A DNA stretch of 64,000 bases from Sphaerisporangium cinnabarinum. Lineage in GTDB: Bacteria > Actinomycetota > Actinomycetes > Actinomycetales > Cellulomonadaceae. Location: positions 62,001-126,000 of the forward strand of contig QAPD01000022.1 in assembly GCA_003052455.1 (NCBI GenBank), in the 5' to 3' direction. Under the pieces are notes generated by a model, which made no database searches, was not told the origin of the DNA, and saw only the letters and a list, made by a program, of their open reading frames with translations. Shown here in pieces: positions 17,701 to 27,551 of the stretch; within the stretch, counting starts at the first letter, position 1; each line of letters starts with the position of its first letter. A program made the translations under genes and the position numbers.

Positions 17701-18455
17701 GCCACGAGCTCGCCGCGCCCCGCGGCGCTCACCCCCGGCAGCACCTGCGTCGCGACGTCCAGGTGCGCGACGACGAACTCCCGCGCCGGGTCGCCGAGCA
17801 GCGCCGGGCCCAGGTGCCGCGACGCCCAGCCGGCTGACACCGGCCGCTCGAACAGCTCGCGCAGCACGACCGCCGGCGCGTCCGCCTCCGGCACGCCGCC
17901 CTCGACCGCGAGGGTCACGAGCAGGTCCGGCGTCCAGCGGTCGGGCGCGCCCTTGCCGTTCTTGCCGTGGCGGCGCTCGTTCGCGCGCCGCGACATGTCG
18001 TTGACGAGCGTCGTGAGCCAGCGCGGGTCCGACGACCGCTCACGGTCCACCTCGGACGAGACCGCGCTGAGCACCCTGCCGAGGCGCACGAGCTCCGGGA
18101 CGGTGACCGAGTCGGAGAGCGTGTAGAGGTTGGAGCGCGCGGTGACCGCCTTGGCGGACGTCCACCCCGGCACGGCGACCTTCAACCGGTCGTCCTGGGC
18201 AGGGGTCGTCCACGAGTAGACCCCGGACTGGCCGGGGCGGCCGAGGAGGGCCTCGACGTCGCCGCCCCGCAGCGCCTCCAGCTCGAGCAGCACCTCCGGC
18301 CCCTCGCCCCGGTGCACGTACGCGACCGCACGGTCCGCGAGCTCCGGCGACGCGACAGCGAGCACCCTTAAGGCGTCGACGAGCCGAGCGCTCGGGCGGT
18401 GGGCTCCCGTCTGCCCCTCGTCACGCCGGAACAGACCCTTGACCTTCTCGAGCAC
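14730..18455 (-). CDS. DUF4132-domain protein with HEAT-like repeats (YehI-like)
   Basis: 1241 residues from GTG 18455 (AGAGG just upstream). Residues about 150-1000 are helical with HEAT-like repeat character (for example DAGAVPALRAALGRERSEVV). The DUF4132 domain lies near the C-terminus, about 1040-1120, seen as HAVLLGPEATAAWTAHLADYE. The family is large and uncharacterised; E. coli YehI, in the region once named molR for an effect on molybdate gene expression, is the best known member. No WGR domain is visible. It is the first gene of the operon; the next start is 36 bases away. Long repeat proteins of this kind usually act as scaffolds or sensors. Confidence 0.85.
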   Translation of the reverse strand: MLEKVKGLFRRDEGQTGAHRPSARLVDALRVLAVASPELADRAVAYVHRGEGPEVLLELEALRGGDVEALLGRPGQSGVYSWTTPAQDDRLKVAVPGWTSAKAVTARSNLYTLSDSVTVPELVRLGRVLSAVSSEVDRERSSDPRWLTTLVNDMSRRANERRHGKNGKGAPDRWTPDLLVTLAVEGGVPEADAPAVVLRELFERPVSAGWASRHLGPALLGDPAREFVVAHLDVATQVLPGVSAAGRGELVALVAADPAATESLAPLLAVLAADTSKAVREAAVAALVPLPAARQLELLAPLLTSLPASRLGAVVTRLAQVDGGLAALEETAVRSTGARATLLRDTVERARVLDAARGDEPEIEVPPYEPLPDVVLGEDAVRAARAAIDTALERARAERAAHPAKGGDEGWARWRRQAVEEDLKELPGISDDDIRVFTAFLSGTSTRRPDRVTMRRLSAPAVFARLPGTTLLHRLRLVVAERGPREHFAWYRLHDGDLLDVDLRALEAALRQVGREDADGLVDDLYFSSWWAADTVSPRNAWPYYAGRLDRLAEALDDRERTYGTAKPARAIALLGQFPQVPRRFLPRLTELALGEGRSYRSAAQEVLLSHPGVRDLAEQGLGNGRAEIRRTAAEWLARLGDAGAVPALRAALGRERSEVVRATLLTALEALGEDISADLAPEALLAEATKGLRAKKPVSMAWLDLDALPAARWATDGSPVDPTVLRWWVVLAVKLKDPSGAGLLERYLSLLREEDRARLGSHVLAAWVAQDTRNPSPQESDAYATAGAQLRYDQYQAWAKRSPEHYSVEASKTVEDHHRDLYREHQATYVGSAVKDKGLLALTVAMPGAELAATFQRYAKAHVGRRAQTEALVHALAANGQPAAIQELLAVSRRFRQATVQETAQRLAGELAERRGWTADQLADRTVQTAGFEDDGLLHLDLGSREYVGRITPAFTLELTSDAGKVVKALPAPRAQDDPELVAAAKKQLTASRKELKAVVALQTQRLCEAMCVGRTWTASEWQEYLLGHPVMSRLVERLVWVENPGTERARPFRPDGGALVDADDEDVELGEGSTVGLAHAVLLGPEATAAWTAHLADYEVTPLFAQLDVATPDVLAGATAIDDHKGWFSDSFSLRGRATKRGYSRSQAEDAGWFSAYTKAFTSAGIVVQIEFTGSFVPEENIPAAVTALTFERTGRGSGRGTARIADLPPVLVAEAYRDYVAVAEAGSFDPDWERKSQW

Positions 18456-18596
18456 CCTCTACCTCACCGTCACGTCGTCGCTGCTGGTGGGCCCGATGCT
18501 AGGGGTGGCCGCCGACACGGCGCGGGCCAGTATCCGGGCGACGCGCGCCTCGTCCGAGCGAGGCACGGGCGTGCCCGGCGGGCGAAGGAGGGGTGG

Positions 18597-18670
18597 TGGG
18601 CCCGGAGGGACTCGAACCCCCGACATCCACGGTGTAAGCGTGGCGCTCTAACCAGCTGAGCTACAGGCCC
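18597..18670 (-). tRNA. tRNA-Val (UAC anticodon)
   Basis: 74-nt cloverleaf read from 18670. The acceptor GGGCCTG pairs with CGGGCCC, the anticodon stem CCACG/CGTGG encloses loop CTTACAC (anticodon TAC), and the T arm contains GTTCGAGTC. The CCA end is encoded at 18596-18594. A TAGGCT -10 element lies about 17 bases upstream. Confidence 0.95.
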
Positions 18671-18739
18671 TGGAACGGCGGAGCACAGCCTACCGGGTCG
18701 GTACCCCGCCACCTGCCACGACCGCCGGGCTCCCGGGGC

Positions 18740-19237
18740 TCAGAGCTGTTCCAGCGCCCGCCGGTAACCGTCGAGGTCACGACGCTGCCCGCGCGGGTTG
18801 ACGACCGACCACCGGACGATCCCGTCGGCGTCGAGCAGGAACGAGCCGCGCAGCGCGAGGCCGTCGTCCTCGTCGAGGACGCCGTAGGCCCGCGCGACGT
18901 CTCCGTGCGGCCAGAAGTCGGAGAGCAGGTCGAACTCGAAGCCCTCCTGCGCGGTCCACGCCTTCTGCGCGAACACCGAGTCGCACGAGATGCCGAGCAG
19001 GGTGACGCCGGCTGCCTCGAACTCCTCGAGGTTGTCGCGCAGCTCGCACAGCTCGCCCGTGCAGATCCCCGAGAACGCGAAGGGGTAGAACACGAGGAGC
19101 ACCGGCCCGCCGCGCAGGTCGGCGAGGTGGACGGGCGTGCCGTGGGTGTCCGGCAGCGTGAAGTCGGGCGCCGGGTCGCCCGGACCGGGCGGCGTGGTGC
19201 GTCCGGTCGTCGAGGCGTCGTCAGCGACCGCGGCCAC
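18740..19237 (-). CDS. ahpE: AhpE-type peroxiredoxin
   Basis: 165 residues from GTG 19237, overlapping the DUF3052 stop by 17 bases. The peroxidatic cysteine is Cys59 in FAFSGICTGELCEL; LLSDFWPHGDVARAYGV further on is characteristic of mycobacterial AhpE. AhpE is usually a 1-Cys enzyme, but here a second cysteine, Cys64, sits five residues after the first, the spacing used for disulfide resolution in BCP/PrxQ enzymes. The protein should reduce hydroperoxides in the cytosol with help from mycoredoxin or thioredoxin. Choice of GTG 19237 rests on the family N-terminus; an upstream start would add a shadow of the DUF3052 gene. Confidence 0.88.
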   Translation of the reverse strand: MAAVADDASTTGRTTPPGPGDPAPDFTLPDTHGTPVHLADLRGGPVLLVFYPFAFSGICTGELCELRDNLEEFEAAGVTLLGISCDSVFAQKAWTAQEGFEFDLLSDFWPHGDVARAYGVLDEDDGLALRGSFLLDADGIVRWSVVNPRGQRRDLDGYRRALEQL

Positions 19238-19634
19238 GGGTCCCGAGCTTCGTCGCGGACCAGTCGGGCGCGATGGCGAACGTGCTCGTCGCGTGCAGCC
19301 CGGCCGTGTTCGCGGCCTCCTGGATGTCGTTGTGACCCACGTGTCCCGGCCGCCCGGGCTTGGGGGTGAGCACCCAGATGAGGCCGCCGTCGTCGAGCAC
19401 GGTCTGGACGTCCACGAGCAGGTCGGTGAGGTCGCCGTCGTCCTGGCGGAACCACACGACCACGCCGTCCGTGACGTCGTCGTAGTCCTCGTCGACGAGC
19501 TCGCCGCCGACGAGCTCCTCGAGCTCACCGCGCAGGTCGTCGTCGACGTCGTCCGCCCAGCCGAACTCCTGGACCACGTTGCCGGGCGCGAACCCCAGTC
19601 GGTCCGCCCCGCTGGGCCCTACGGTGTCGGTCAC
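19221..19634 (-). CDS. DUF3052 family protein
   Basis: 137 residues from GTG 19634, with GGAAAGGAA 9-17 bases upstream. The conserved pattern GFAPGNVVQEFGWADDVDDDLR at the start, then DVTDGVVVWFRQDDGDL and LIWVLTPKPGRPGHV, identifies the actinobacterial DUF3052 family, which is structurally unassigned and related in spacing to methyltransferase-independent sensor proteins. Acidic, soluble, no membrane segment. It commonly lies beside ahpE and aceE in actinobacteria, as it does here, hinting at a link to redox or pyruvate metabolism. The function is unknown. Confidence 0.9.
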   Translation of the reverse strand: MTDTVGPSGADRLGFAPGNVVQEFGWADDVDDDLRGELEELVGGELVDEDYDDVTDGVVVWFRQDDGDLTDLLVDVQTVLDDGGLIWVLTPKPGRPGHVGHNDIQEAANTAGLHATSTFAIAPDWSATKLGTRGRGR

Positions 19635-20064
19635 TGTCGTGTCGTTCCTTTCCTCGTCCTGTCGGTGCGGTGGCCGTCGCGCGCACCCGGGCGGGCGCCC
19701 GCGCGCACGACGACCTGCCGTGTCTGGCAAAGGTAGCCCACCGCAGGGTGCGGTGCTTGGCAAGGCACCGCCCACGGACAGCCGTCCCGGGGGTCGTTCG
19801 CCGTGGTCGGGCACGGCCGGGCTGCCGTACGACGGCGGCGCGCACGCCGTCCGGCCCGTGTCGCCGAAATCACGCCCTCTTGACCACCCGATGGTGTGAC
19901 TTACGCGCGCGTTGTGAACACAATGGGTAGACCACCCTGGTCTCGTGAAGAGGCGCGGTCGCCACCAGCGGCCGCGGCGCCGTGCCCGGAGTGGGCCCGA
20001 GACGGGTGTCGGCCGTGTACCGCGCGGCCGAGCGCCCGGCATCCGACGAGATATGAGGTTGCTG
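19635..20064. promoter_or_regulatory. Divergent regulatory region of DUF3052-ahpE and aceE (no gene seen)
   Basis: 430 bases without a credible gene. It must hold the promoters of both transcripts. Visible structure: TTGTGAACACAA at 19912-19923 (arms TTGTG/CACAA around AA), two TGGCAA-containing segments at about 19735 and 19762, and the aceE ribosome site GAGG at 20055-20058. No clear -35/-10 pair can be chosen by eye. A candidate ATG at 20053 precedes the aceE GTG by 12 bases. Confidence 0.5.
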
Positions 20065-22827
<2,763 letters not shown>

Positions 22828-22846
22828 CCCGCACCGCCTGAGACGA

Positions 22847-22882
22847 CGACGGCCGGTCACCCCGCGGGGTGACCGGCCGTCG
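22847..22882. terminator. Bidirectional terminator between aceE and the convergent TPR-like gene
   Basis: A 36-base perfect palindrome (18-base arm beginning CGACGGCCGGTCACC) placed 20 bases after the aceE stop and 31 bases after the stop of the convergent gene. No U-run, as is common in GC-rich actinobacteria. Confidence 0.8.
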
Positions 22883-22912
22883 CCGTCTCCGGAAGGTGCC
22901 CGACGCCGCGGG

Positions 22913-23599
22913 TCAGGTCCCGGCGCGGTGCTGCTCGGCCTGGGCGACGGCGCGCTCGAGGTCGGCGCGCAGCGGCGCGACGCCCCGGGGGTCGCCGTAC
23001 TCGACGAGCGACTCGAGGTGGTGGCGGGCGTCGAGTGGCCGGTCGGCCTCGATGGCGGCGAGGACGAGCTGGCGCCCGACCTCGGCCTCGTGCTCGCGGG
23101 CACGCCAGTGGCCGACGCCGAGGCCCAGCGCCTCGACCGGCAGACCAGCGGTGCGCAGCACCTCCATGGACTGCGCGAGCGCGTGCCCCGAGGGGTCGCG
23201 CTCGGCGGCCGTCGCGAAGCGGCGCAGAGCCGCCTCCGGGTCGTCGTCGAGGGAGAGACGGCCGAGCTCCACGAGCGGGTACCACCCGCGGGGGTGCCCG
23301 GCGAGCTCCTCGGCGAGCGCCCAGACCGCGAGGTCGGCGGCGCGCTGCTTCTCGGTCTCGTCCGCCGGGGCGGCCAGGGGGTCGTCCGTGGTCGGTCCCT
23401 CGGCGGCCCGACGACGGACCAGCTCGGCCAGCGCGCGGAAGGCCCGCTCGTCGTTCGGGTCGTCGACGAGCATCGCCCGCAGCGCGTCCTCGTGGACCGT
23501 GTCGCCACGCTTCTCCCCGGACCGTGGGCGGCGCGTGCCGACGGTCGACGCGGACGTCGGCCGACGCATGAGCTGTCGAAGTCGGGGCATGAGTGCCAT
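22913..23599 (-). CDS. Conserved hypothetical TPR-like protein
   Basis: 228 residues. After a basic N-terminus (about 35 residues) the protein is helical with TPR-like spacing: EDALRAMLVDDPNDERAFRALAEL, then LGRLSLDDDPEAALRRFATAAERDPSG and EVGRQLVLAAIEADRPLDARHHLE. No signal peptide or membrane helix. Function unknown; TPR proteins mediate protein contacts. It is convergent with aceE and divergent from the FasR-like gene, about 120 bases apart. Second methionine at codon 4 is an alternative start. Confidence 0.72.
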   Translation of the reverse strand: MALMPRLRQLMRRPTSASTVGTRRPRSGEKRGDTVHEDALRAMLVDDPNDERAFRALAELVRRRAAEGPTTDDPLAAPADETEKQRAADLAVWALAEELAGHPRGWYPLVELGRLSLDDDPEAALRRFATAAERDPSGHALAQSMEVLRTAGLPVEALGLGVGHWRAREHEAEVGRQLVLAAIEADRPLDARHHLESLVEYGDPRGVAPLRADLERAVAQAEQHRAGT

Positions 23600-23680
23600 T
23601 CCCCGACCCTAGCGGGTCGTCCGGGTGCTCACCCAGCGACCCGGTCCCCCGGCGACGCGCCGACCGTCGCGGCGCGCGCT

Positions 23681-23697
23681 TTGTGGACTGTCCACAA
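23681..23697. promoter_or_regulatory. 17-base dyad over the fasR promoter
   Basis: TTGTGGACTGTCCACAA: perfect 8-bp arms around one base. The -10 TATGCT at 23707-23712 lies 6 bases before the GTG of the regulator gene, implying a leaderless mRNA; a -35-like TGGACT at 23684-23689 is inside the dyad with 17-base spacing. The site therefore covers the promoter and could serve autoregulation. Confidence 0.65.
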
Positions 23698-23718
23698 CCC
23701 CGGCCGTATGCTCGGCGC

Positions 23719-24918
23719 GTGACGGCCACCCCCAGGACCCCGGCGACCGCGCCGGCCCCGACGAGCCCGGCCGGCAACGCGGACAACCTCCAGCGCCTGC
23801 GCGACGGCAGCGGCCTGCTCATGTCCGCCGCGCTGCGCCGCCTCGACGACGAGATCCGCTGGTACCGCGAGCTCCCGGCCGAGGACCGCTCCTACGTGGG
23901 TCTCGTCGCACAGTCCGGCATCACGGCGTTCGTCACGTGGTACGCGGACCCGCAGGCCCCGCCGCACGGCGTGAGCGACATCTTCGCCGCGGCCCCGCCC
24001 GAGCTCACGCGCTCGATCTCGCTCCAGAACACGCTCCAGCTCGTCCGCATCGTCGTCGAGGTCGTCGAGGCGTACTCCGACCAGCTCGCGGCGCCGGGCG
24101 GGGAGCGCGACCTGCGCGAGGCCGTGCTGCGCTACTCCCGGGAGGTGGCGTTCTCCGCGGCCGAGGTCTACGCCCGCGCCGCGGAGGTCCGCGGCGCGTG
24201 GGACGCGCGCCTGGAGGCCCTCGTCGTGGACGCGCTCATCCGCGGCGACGGCGACGACTCCCTGCGGTCGCGCGTCTCGGCGCTCGGCTGGGGCGGCCAC
24301 GGCTCGACCCTCGTCATGGCGGGCACGATCGCCGCGACGCTCGACGAGGTCCGGACGGCGGAGCTGCGCCGCGCGACGCGCCGGGCGGCGGGCGACGCGC
24401 TCGTGGGCATCCACGGCGACCGGCTCGTGCTCGTGCTCGGCGGCGAGGGCGACCTCCAGGCCGCCGCGGCGTCGCTCCTGCCCCGCTTCGGGCCCGGCCC
24501 GGTCGTCATCGGGCCGACGGTCCCCGGGCTGGAGGAGGCCGCGCGCTCGGCGCAGGCCGCGCTCGCGGGGCTGCGGGCCGCGCCCGCGTGGCCGCAGGCC
24601 CCGCGCCCGGTGCTCGCCGACGACCTGCTCCCCGAGCGCGTCCTCACCGGCGACACCACGGCGCGGCGCACGCTCGTCGCCCAGGCGTACCGCCCGCTCG
24701 CCGAGGCGACTGGCTCGGTGCTCGAGACGCTGTCCGCCTACCTCGGCACGGGCCGGTCGCTCGAGGCGGCGGCCCGGTCCCTGTACGTGCACCCGAACAC
24801 CGTGCGCTACCGCCTGCGCAAGGTCTCGGAGATCACCGGCTGGGACCCGCTCGACGCCCGCGAGTCGTTCGTGCTCCAGGTCGCGCTCGCGCTCGGGCAG
24901 CTCTCGACGGTCCGCTGA
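23719..24918 (+). CDS. fasR: FasR-like activator of fatty-acid synthesis (PucR/HTH_30 type)
   Basis: 399 residues from GTG 23719. The C-terminal 60 residues are a PucR-type HTH (TLSAYLGTGRSLEAAARSLYVHPNTVRYRLRKV region, about 335-375); residues about 160-310 resemble a degenerate GGDEF-like sensor domain. In Streptomyces coelicolor the PucR-type protein FasR sits directly upstream of fabD-fabH-acpP-fabF and activates that operon; gene order here is identical, with fabD 131 bases downstream. Assignment rests on this synteny and the fold. It is distinct from the TetR-type protein of the same name in mycobacteria. A palindrome overlaps its own promoter and a related dyad precedes fabD. Confidence 0.85.
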   Translation: MTATPRTPATAPAPTSPAGNADNLQRLRDGSGLLMSAALRRLDDEIRWYRELPAEDRSYVGLVAQSGITAFVTWYADPQAPPHGVSDIFAAAPPELTRSISLQNTLQLVRIVVEVVEAYSDQLAAPGGERDLREAVLRYSREVAFSAAEVYARAAEVRGAWDARLEALVVDALIRGDGDDSLRSRVSALGWGGHGSTLVMAGTIAATLDEVRTAELRRATRRAAGDALVGIHGDRLVLVLGGEGDLQAAAASLLPRFGPGPVVIGPTVPGLEEAARSAQAALAGLRAAPAWPQAPRPVLADDLLPERVLTGDTTARRTLVAQAYRPLAEATGSVLETLSAYLGTGRSLEAAARSLYVHPNTVRYRLRKVSEITGWDPLDARESFVLQVALALGQLSTVR

Positions 24919-24965
24919 GGAGCCGGGCCCGTCCGACGACCCCCGGGGCACTCCGCAGCGCCGCC

Positions 24966-24982
24966 TTGTAGGTTCGGCACAA
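24966..24982. promoter_or_regulatory. Candidate FasR-type site upstream of fabD
   Basis: TTGTAGGTTCGGCACAA has the same 17-base span and outer TTGT/ACAA as the dyad before fasR (11 of 17 positions identical). It ends 67 bases before the fabD start, suitable for activator binding. A second imperfect dyad (CAACC ... GGTTG, about 24979-25000) overlaps it. No convincing -10 is visible next to the GTG. Confidence 0.45.
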
Positions 24983-25049
24983 CCACCCTCCGCAAGGTTG
25001 GTGCGCGTCGTGACGTGGCGCACGGGCCTCGCGTTGGCACAGTTGACGG

Positions 25050-26036
25050 GTGCTCGCCGTCTTGTGCCCTGGACAGGGCTCCCAGTCCCCCGGAATGCTC
25101 GCCCCCTGGCTCGAGCTGCCCGGCGTCGCCGACCAGGTCTCCGCGTTCGGCGAGGCCGCGGGCCTCGACCTGCGTGCGCACGGGACGGAGTCGGACGCCG
25201 ACACGATCCGTGACACGGCCGTCGCGCAGCCGCTCATCGTCGCGTCGTCGCTCGTCGCGCTCCGCGTGATCCTCGACGGGCGCGACACCGCCGACGTCGT
25301 CGACGTGACCGCCGGGCACTCGGTCGGCGAGCTCGCCGCCGCGGCCGTCGCGGGGGCGCTGACGGACACCGGCGCCGTCGGGCTCGTCGCGCACCGCGCG
25401 CGCGCCATGGCCGCGGCCGCCGCTGCGACCCCGACCGGCATGAGCGCCGTCGTCGGGGGCGACCCGGAGGAGGTCCTCGCCGCGATCGAGGCGGCCCACC
25501 TGTGGCCCGCGAACGTCAACGGCGGCGGGCAGGTCGTCGCCGCCGGCGCCCTCGACCACCTCGCCGCGCTCGCGGAGAACCCGCCGGCGAAGGCGCGGGT
25601 CATCCCGCTCCAGGTCGCAGGCGCGTTCCACACGCCCTTCATGCAGCCGGCGCTCGAGGAGTTCGAGCCGGTCGCCGCGTCGTGGGACGTCGCCGACCCG
25701 CGCCTGCCGTTCCTCTCGAACGCGGACGGCGAGTCCTACGGGACGATCGACATCGAGGGCAGCACCTACGGCAAGGCGCGCGACGTCGTCCGTCGCCTCA
25801 CCGCGCAGATCGCGGCACCCGTGCGCTGGGACCTGTGCCAGGAGACCCTCGCGGAGCTCGGCGTCACCGCACTGCTCGAGCTCGCGCCCGGGGGCGTCCT
25901 CACGGGCCTCGCCCGCCGCTCGCTCAAGGGTGTGGAGGCCGTGGCCGTGAAGTCGCCCGACGACGTCGAGGCGGCCCGCGACCTCGTCGCCCGGCACTCG
26001 GTGGCGGCCGGCGCGGCCCCGGGCGTCGACGCGTGA
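25050..26036 (+). CDS. fabD: Malonyl-CoA:ACP transacylase
   Basis: 328 residues from GTG 25050. The oxyanion loop PGQGSQSPGM is at residues 7-16, the nucleophile elbow GHSVGE at about 91-96, and the catalytic histidine is in AGAFHTPFM at about 190. It moves malonyl from CoA to ACP for the type II fatty-acid synthase. First gene of fabD-fabH-acpP-fabF; its TGA overlaps the fabH GTG. No ribosome site is obvious before the GTG, so a leaderless message is possible. Confidence 0.96.
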   Translation: MLAVLCPGQGSQSPGMLAPWLELPGVADQVSAFGEAAGLDLRAHGTESDADTIRDTAVAQPLIVASSLVALRVILDGRDTADVVDVTAGHSVGELAAAAVAGALTDTGAVGLVAHRARAMAAAAAATPTGMSAVVGGDPEEVLAAIEAAHLWPANVNGGGQVVAAGALDHLAALAENPPAKARVIPLQVAGAFHTPFMQPALEEFEPVAASWDVADPRLPFLSNADGESYGTIDIEGSTYGKARDVVRRLTAQIAAPVRWDLCQETLAELGVTALLELAPGGVLTGLARRSLKGVEAVAVKSPDDVEAARDLVARHSVAAGAAPGVDA

Positions 26037-27040
26037 GCGGCGCGACCCTGCGCCAGGCGACGGGCCCGGCGCACTCGCGCATCCTCGCGATCGGCGGGGT
26101 GCGCGGCGAGAACGTCGTGACGAACGACGACATCGCCGGCCCGATCGACTCCTCCGACGAGTGGATCCGCCAGCGCACCGGGATCGTCACGCGCCGTCGT
26201 GCGGGCGCCGACGTGGACGTCCTCGATCTCTCCGAGGCCGCGGCGCGCGACGCGCTCGCCCGGGCGGGCCTCCAGGGCGCCGACGTCGACGCGGTGATCG
26301 TCTCGACGGTCACCTACTTCCACCAGACCCCCGCCGCCGCGGCGGTGCTCGCCGAGCGCCTCGGCGCGACGCCCGCCGCCGCGTTCGACGTGTCTGCCGC
26401 GTGCGCGGGCTACGCCTACGCCATCGCGCAGGCCGACGCCCTCGTCCGCGCCGGCATCGCGACCCACGTGCTCGTGGTCGGCGCGGAGAAGATGAGCGAC
26501 TTCATCGACCCGACCGACCGCTCGATCTCGTTCCTCCTGGGCGACGGCGCCGGCGCCGCGATCGTCGGGCCGTCCGACACCCCGGGCATCGGCCCGACGG
26601 TGTGGGGCTCCGACGGCGGCAAGGCGCAGGCGATCCGCCAGACGCACGCGTGGTCGGACCTGCGCGAGGACCCCTCGCTCGGGTGGCCCACGCTGCGCCA
26701 GGACGGCCAGAGCGTGTTCAAGTGGGCCGCGTTCCAGATGGCCCCCGTCGCCGCCAAGGCGATGGCCGAGGCCGGGGTCGCCCCGGCCGACATCGGCGCG
26801 TTCGTGCCGCACCAGGCGAACATGCGGATCATCGACCAGATGATCAAGCAGCTCGAGCTCCCCGCGTCCGTCGCGGTCGCCCGGGACATCGCGGAGACCG
26901 GCAACACGTCGGCCGCCTCGATCCCCCTCGCGACCCGGCGCCTGCTCGACGAGGGGCAGGTCCGCTCCGGCGACCTCGCCCTCCAGATCGGGTTCGGCGC
27001 CGGGCTCGTCTACGCGGCGCAGGTGGTCGTCCTGCCGTAG
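26033..27040 (+). CDS. fabH: Beta-ketoacyl-ACP synthase III
   Basis: 335 residues from GTG 26033 (GTGA overlap with fabD). The catalytic triad is visible: Cys in DVSAACAGYAYA, His in VPHQANMRI and Asn in ETGNTSAASIP. It condenses an acyl-CoA primer with malonyl-ACP to start chains; actinobacterial enzymes usually accept branched primers. About 164 bases separate it from acpP, with a CCTCCCCG/CGGGGAGG hairpin at 27069-27084. Confidence 0.96.
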   Translation: MSGATLRQATGPAHSRILAIGGVRGENVVTNDDIAGPIDSSDEWIRQRTGIVTRRRAGADVDVLDLSEAAARDALARAGLQGADVDAVIVSTVTYFHQTPAAAAVLAERLGATPAAAFDVSAACAGYAYAIAQADALVRAGIATHVLVVGAEKMSDFIDPTDRSISFLLGDGAGAAIVGPSDTPGIGPTVWGSDGGKAQAIRQTHAWSDLREDPSLGWPTLRQDGQSVFKWAAFQMAPVAAKAMAEAGVAPADIGAFVPHQANMRIIDQMIKQLELPASVAVARDIAETGNTSAASIPLATRRLLDEGQVRSGDLALQIGFGAGLVYAAQVVVLP

Positions 27041-27204
27041 GGGAGAATCACCCTGGACGGACGGCCGCCCTCCCCGCGGGGAGGACCCACGCCGTCGGCG
27101 GACCCGTCCGTCGCGCGCACCCGTCTGACGAAGTACCGCCCGGCACACCCACCGGGCACCGCCACCGGGACCGGTCGCCGCCGGCCCCACGACAAGGAGA
27201 AACC

Positions 27205-27453
27205 ATGGCCTACACCGAGCAGGAAGTCCTCGCCGGCCTCGCGGAGATCGTCGCCGAGGAGACGGGTCTGCCGACCGACGCCGTCGCGCTCGAGAAGTCC
27301 TTCACCGACGACCTCGACATCGACTCGCTGTCGATGATGACGATCGTCACCCACGCCGAGGACAAGTTCGGGGTCCGCATCCCGGACGACGAGGTCAAGA
27401 ACCTCACGACGGTCGGCGACGCCGTGTCCTTCATCACGGGCGCCCAGGCCTGA
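27205..27453 (+). CDS. acpP: Acyl carrier protein
   Basis: 82 residues from ATG 27205 behind a strong AAGGAGAAACC ribosome site, the best in the operon. The phosphopantetheine attachment serine is Ser41 in DLDIDSLSMM. Acidic four-helix protein that carries the growing acyl chain for FabD, FabH and FabF. It is followed by a perfect intercistronic hairpin, which may help raise its level relative to the enzymes. Confidence 0.97.
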   Translation: MAYTEQEVLAGLAEIVAEETGLPTDAVALEKSFTDDLDIDSLSMMTIVTHAEDKFGVRIPDDEVKNLTTVGDAVSFITGAQA

Positions 27454-27481
27454 GCACGCCCCGCCTGCCTCGCAGGCCTGC

Positions 27482-27514
27482 GGGCGGGCCGGCGTCACCC
27501 ACGCCGGCCCGCCC
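27482..27514 (+). terminator. Intercistronic hairpin between acpP and fabF
   Basis: A perfect 14-bp stem (left arm GGGCGGGCCGGCGT at 27482-27495, loop CACCC, right arm 27501-27514) begins 29 bases after the acpP stop and ends 37 bases before fabF. No U-run follows. It could be a partial terminator or a 3' stabiliser that makes acpP mRNA more abundant than fabF mRNA. Confidence 0.65.
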
Positions 27515-27551
27515 GTCCTCCCCGCCCCCGCCGCAACCCCCGAGGAGCACC

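Noticed and set aside
13317-17837. A very long open plus-strand frame of about 1500 codons opposite BrkB and DUF4132
   Set aside because: It is Arg/Asp/Gly/Val-biased, lacks family features and a ribosome site, and is a GC-driven shadow of the two real genes.
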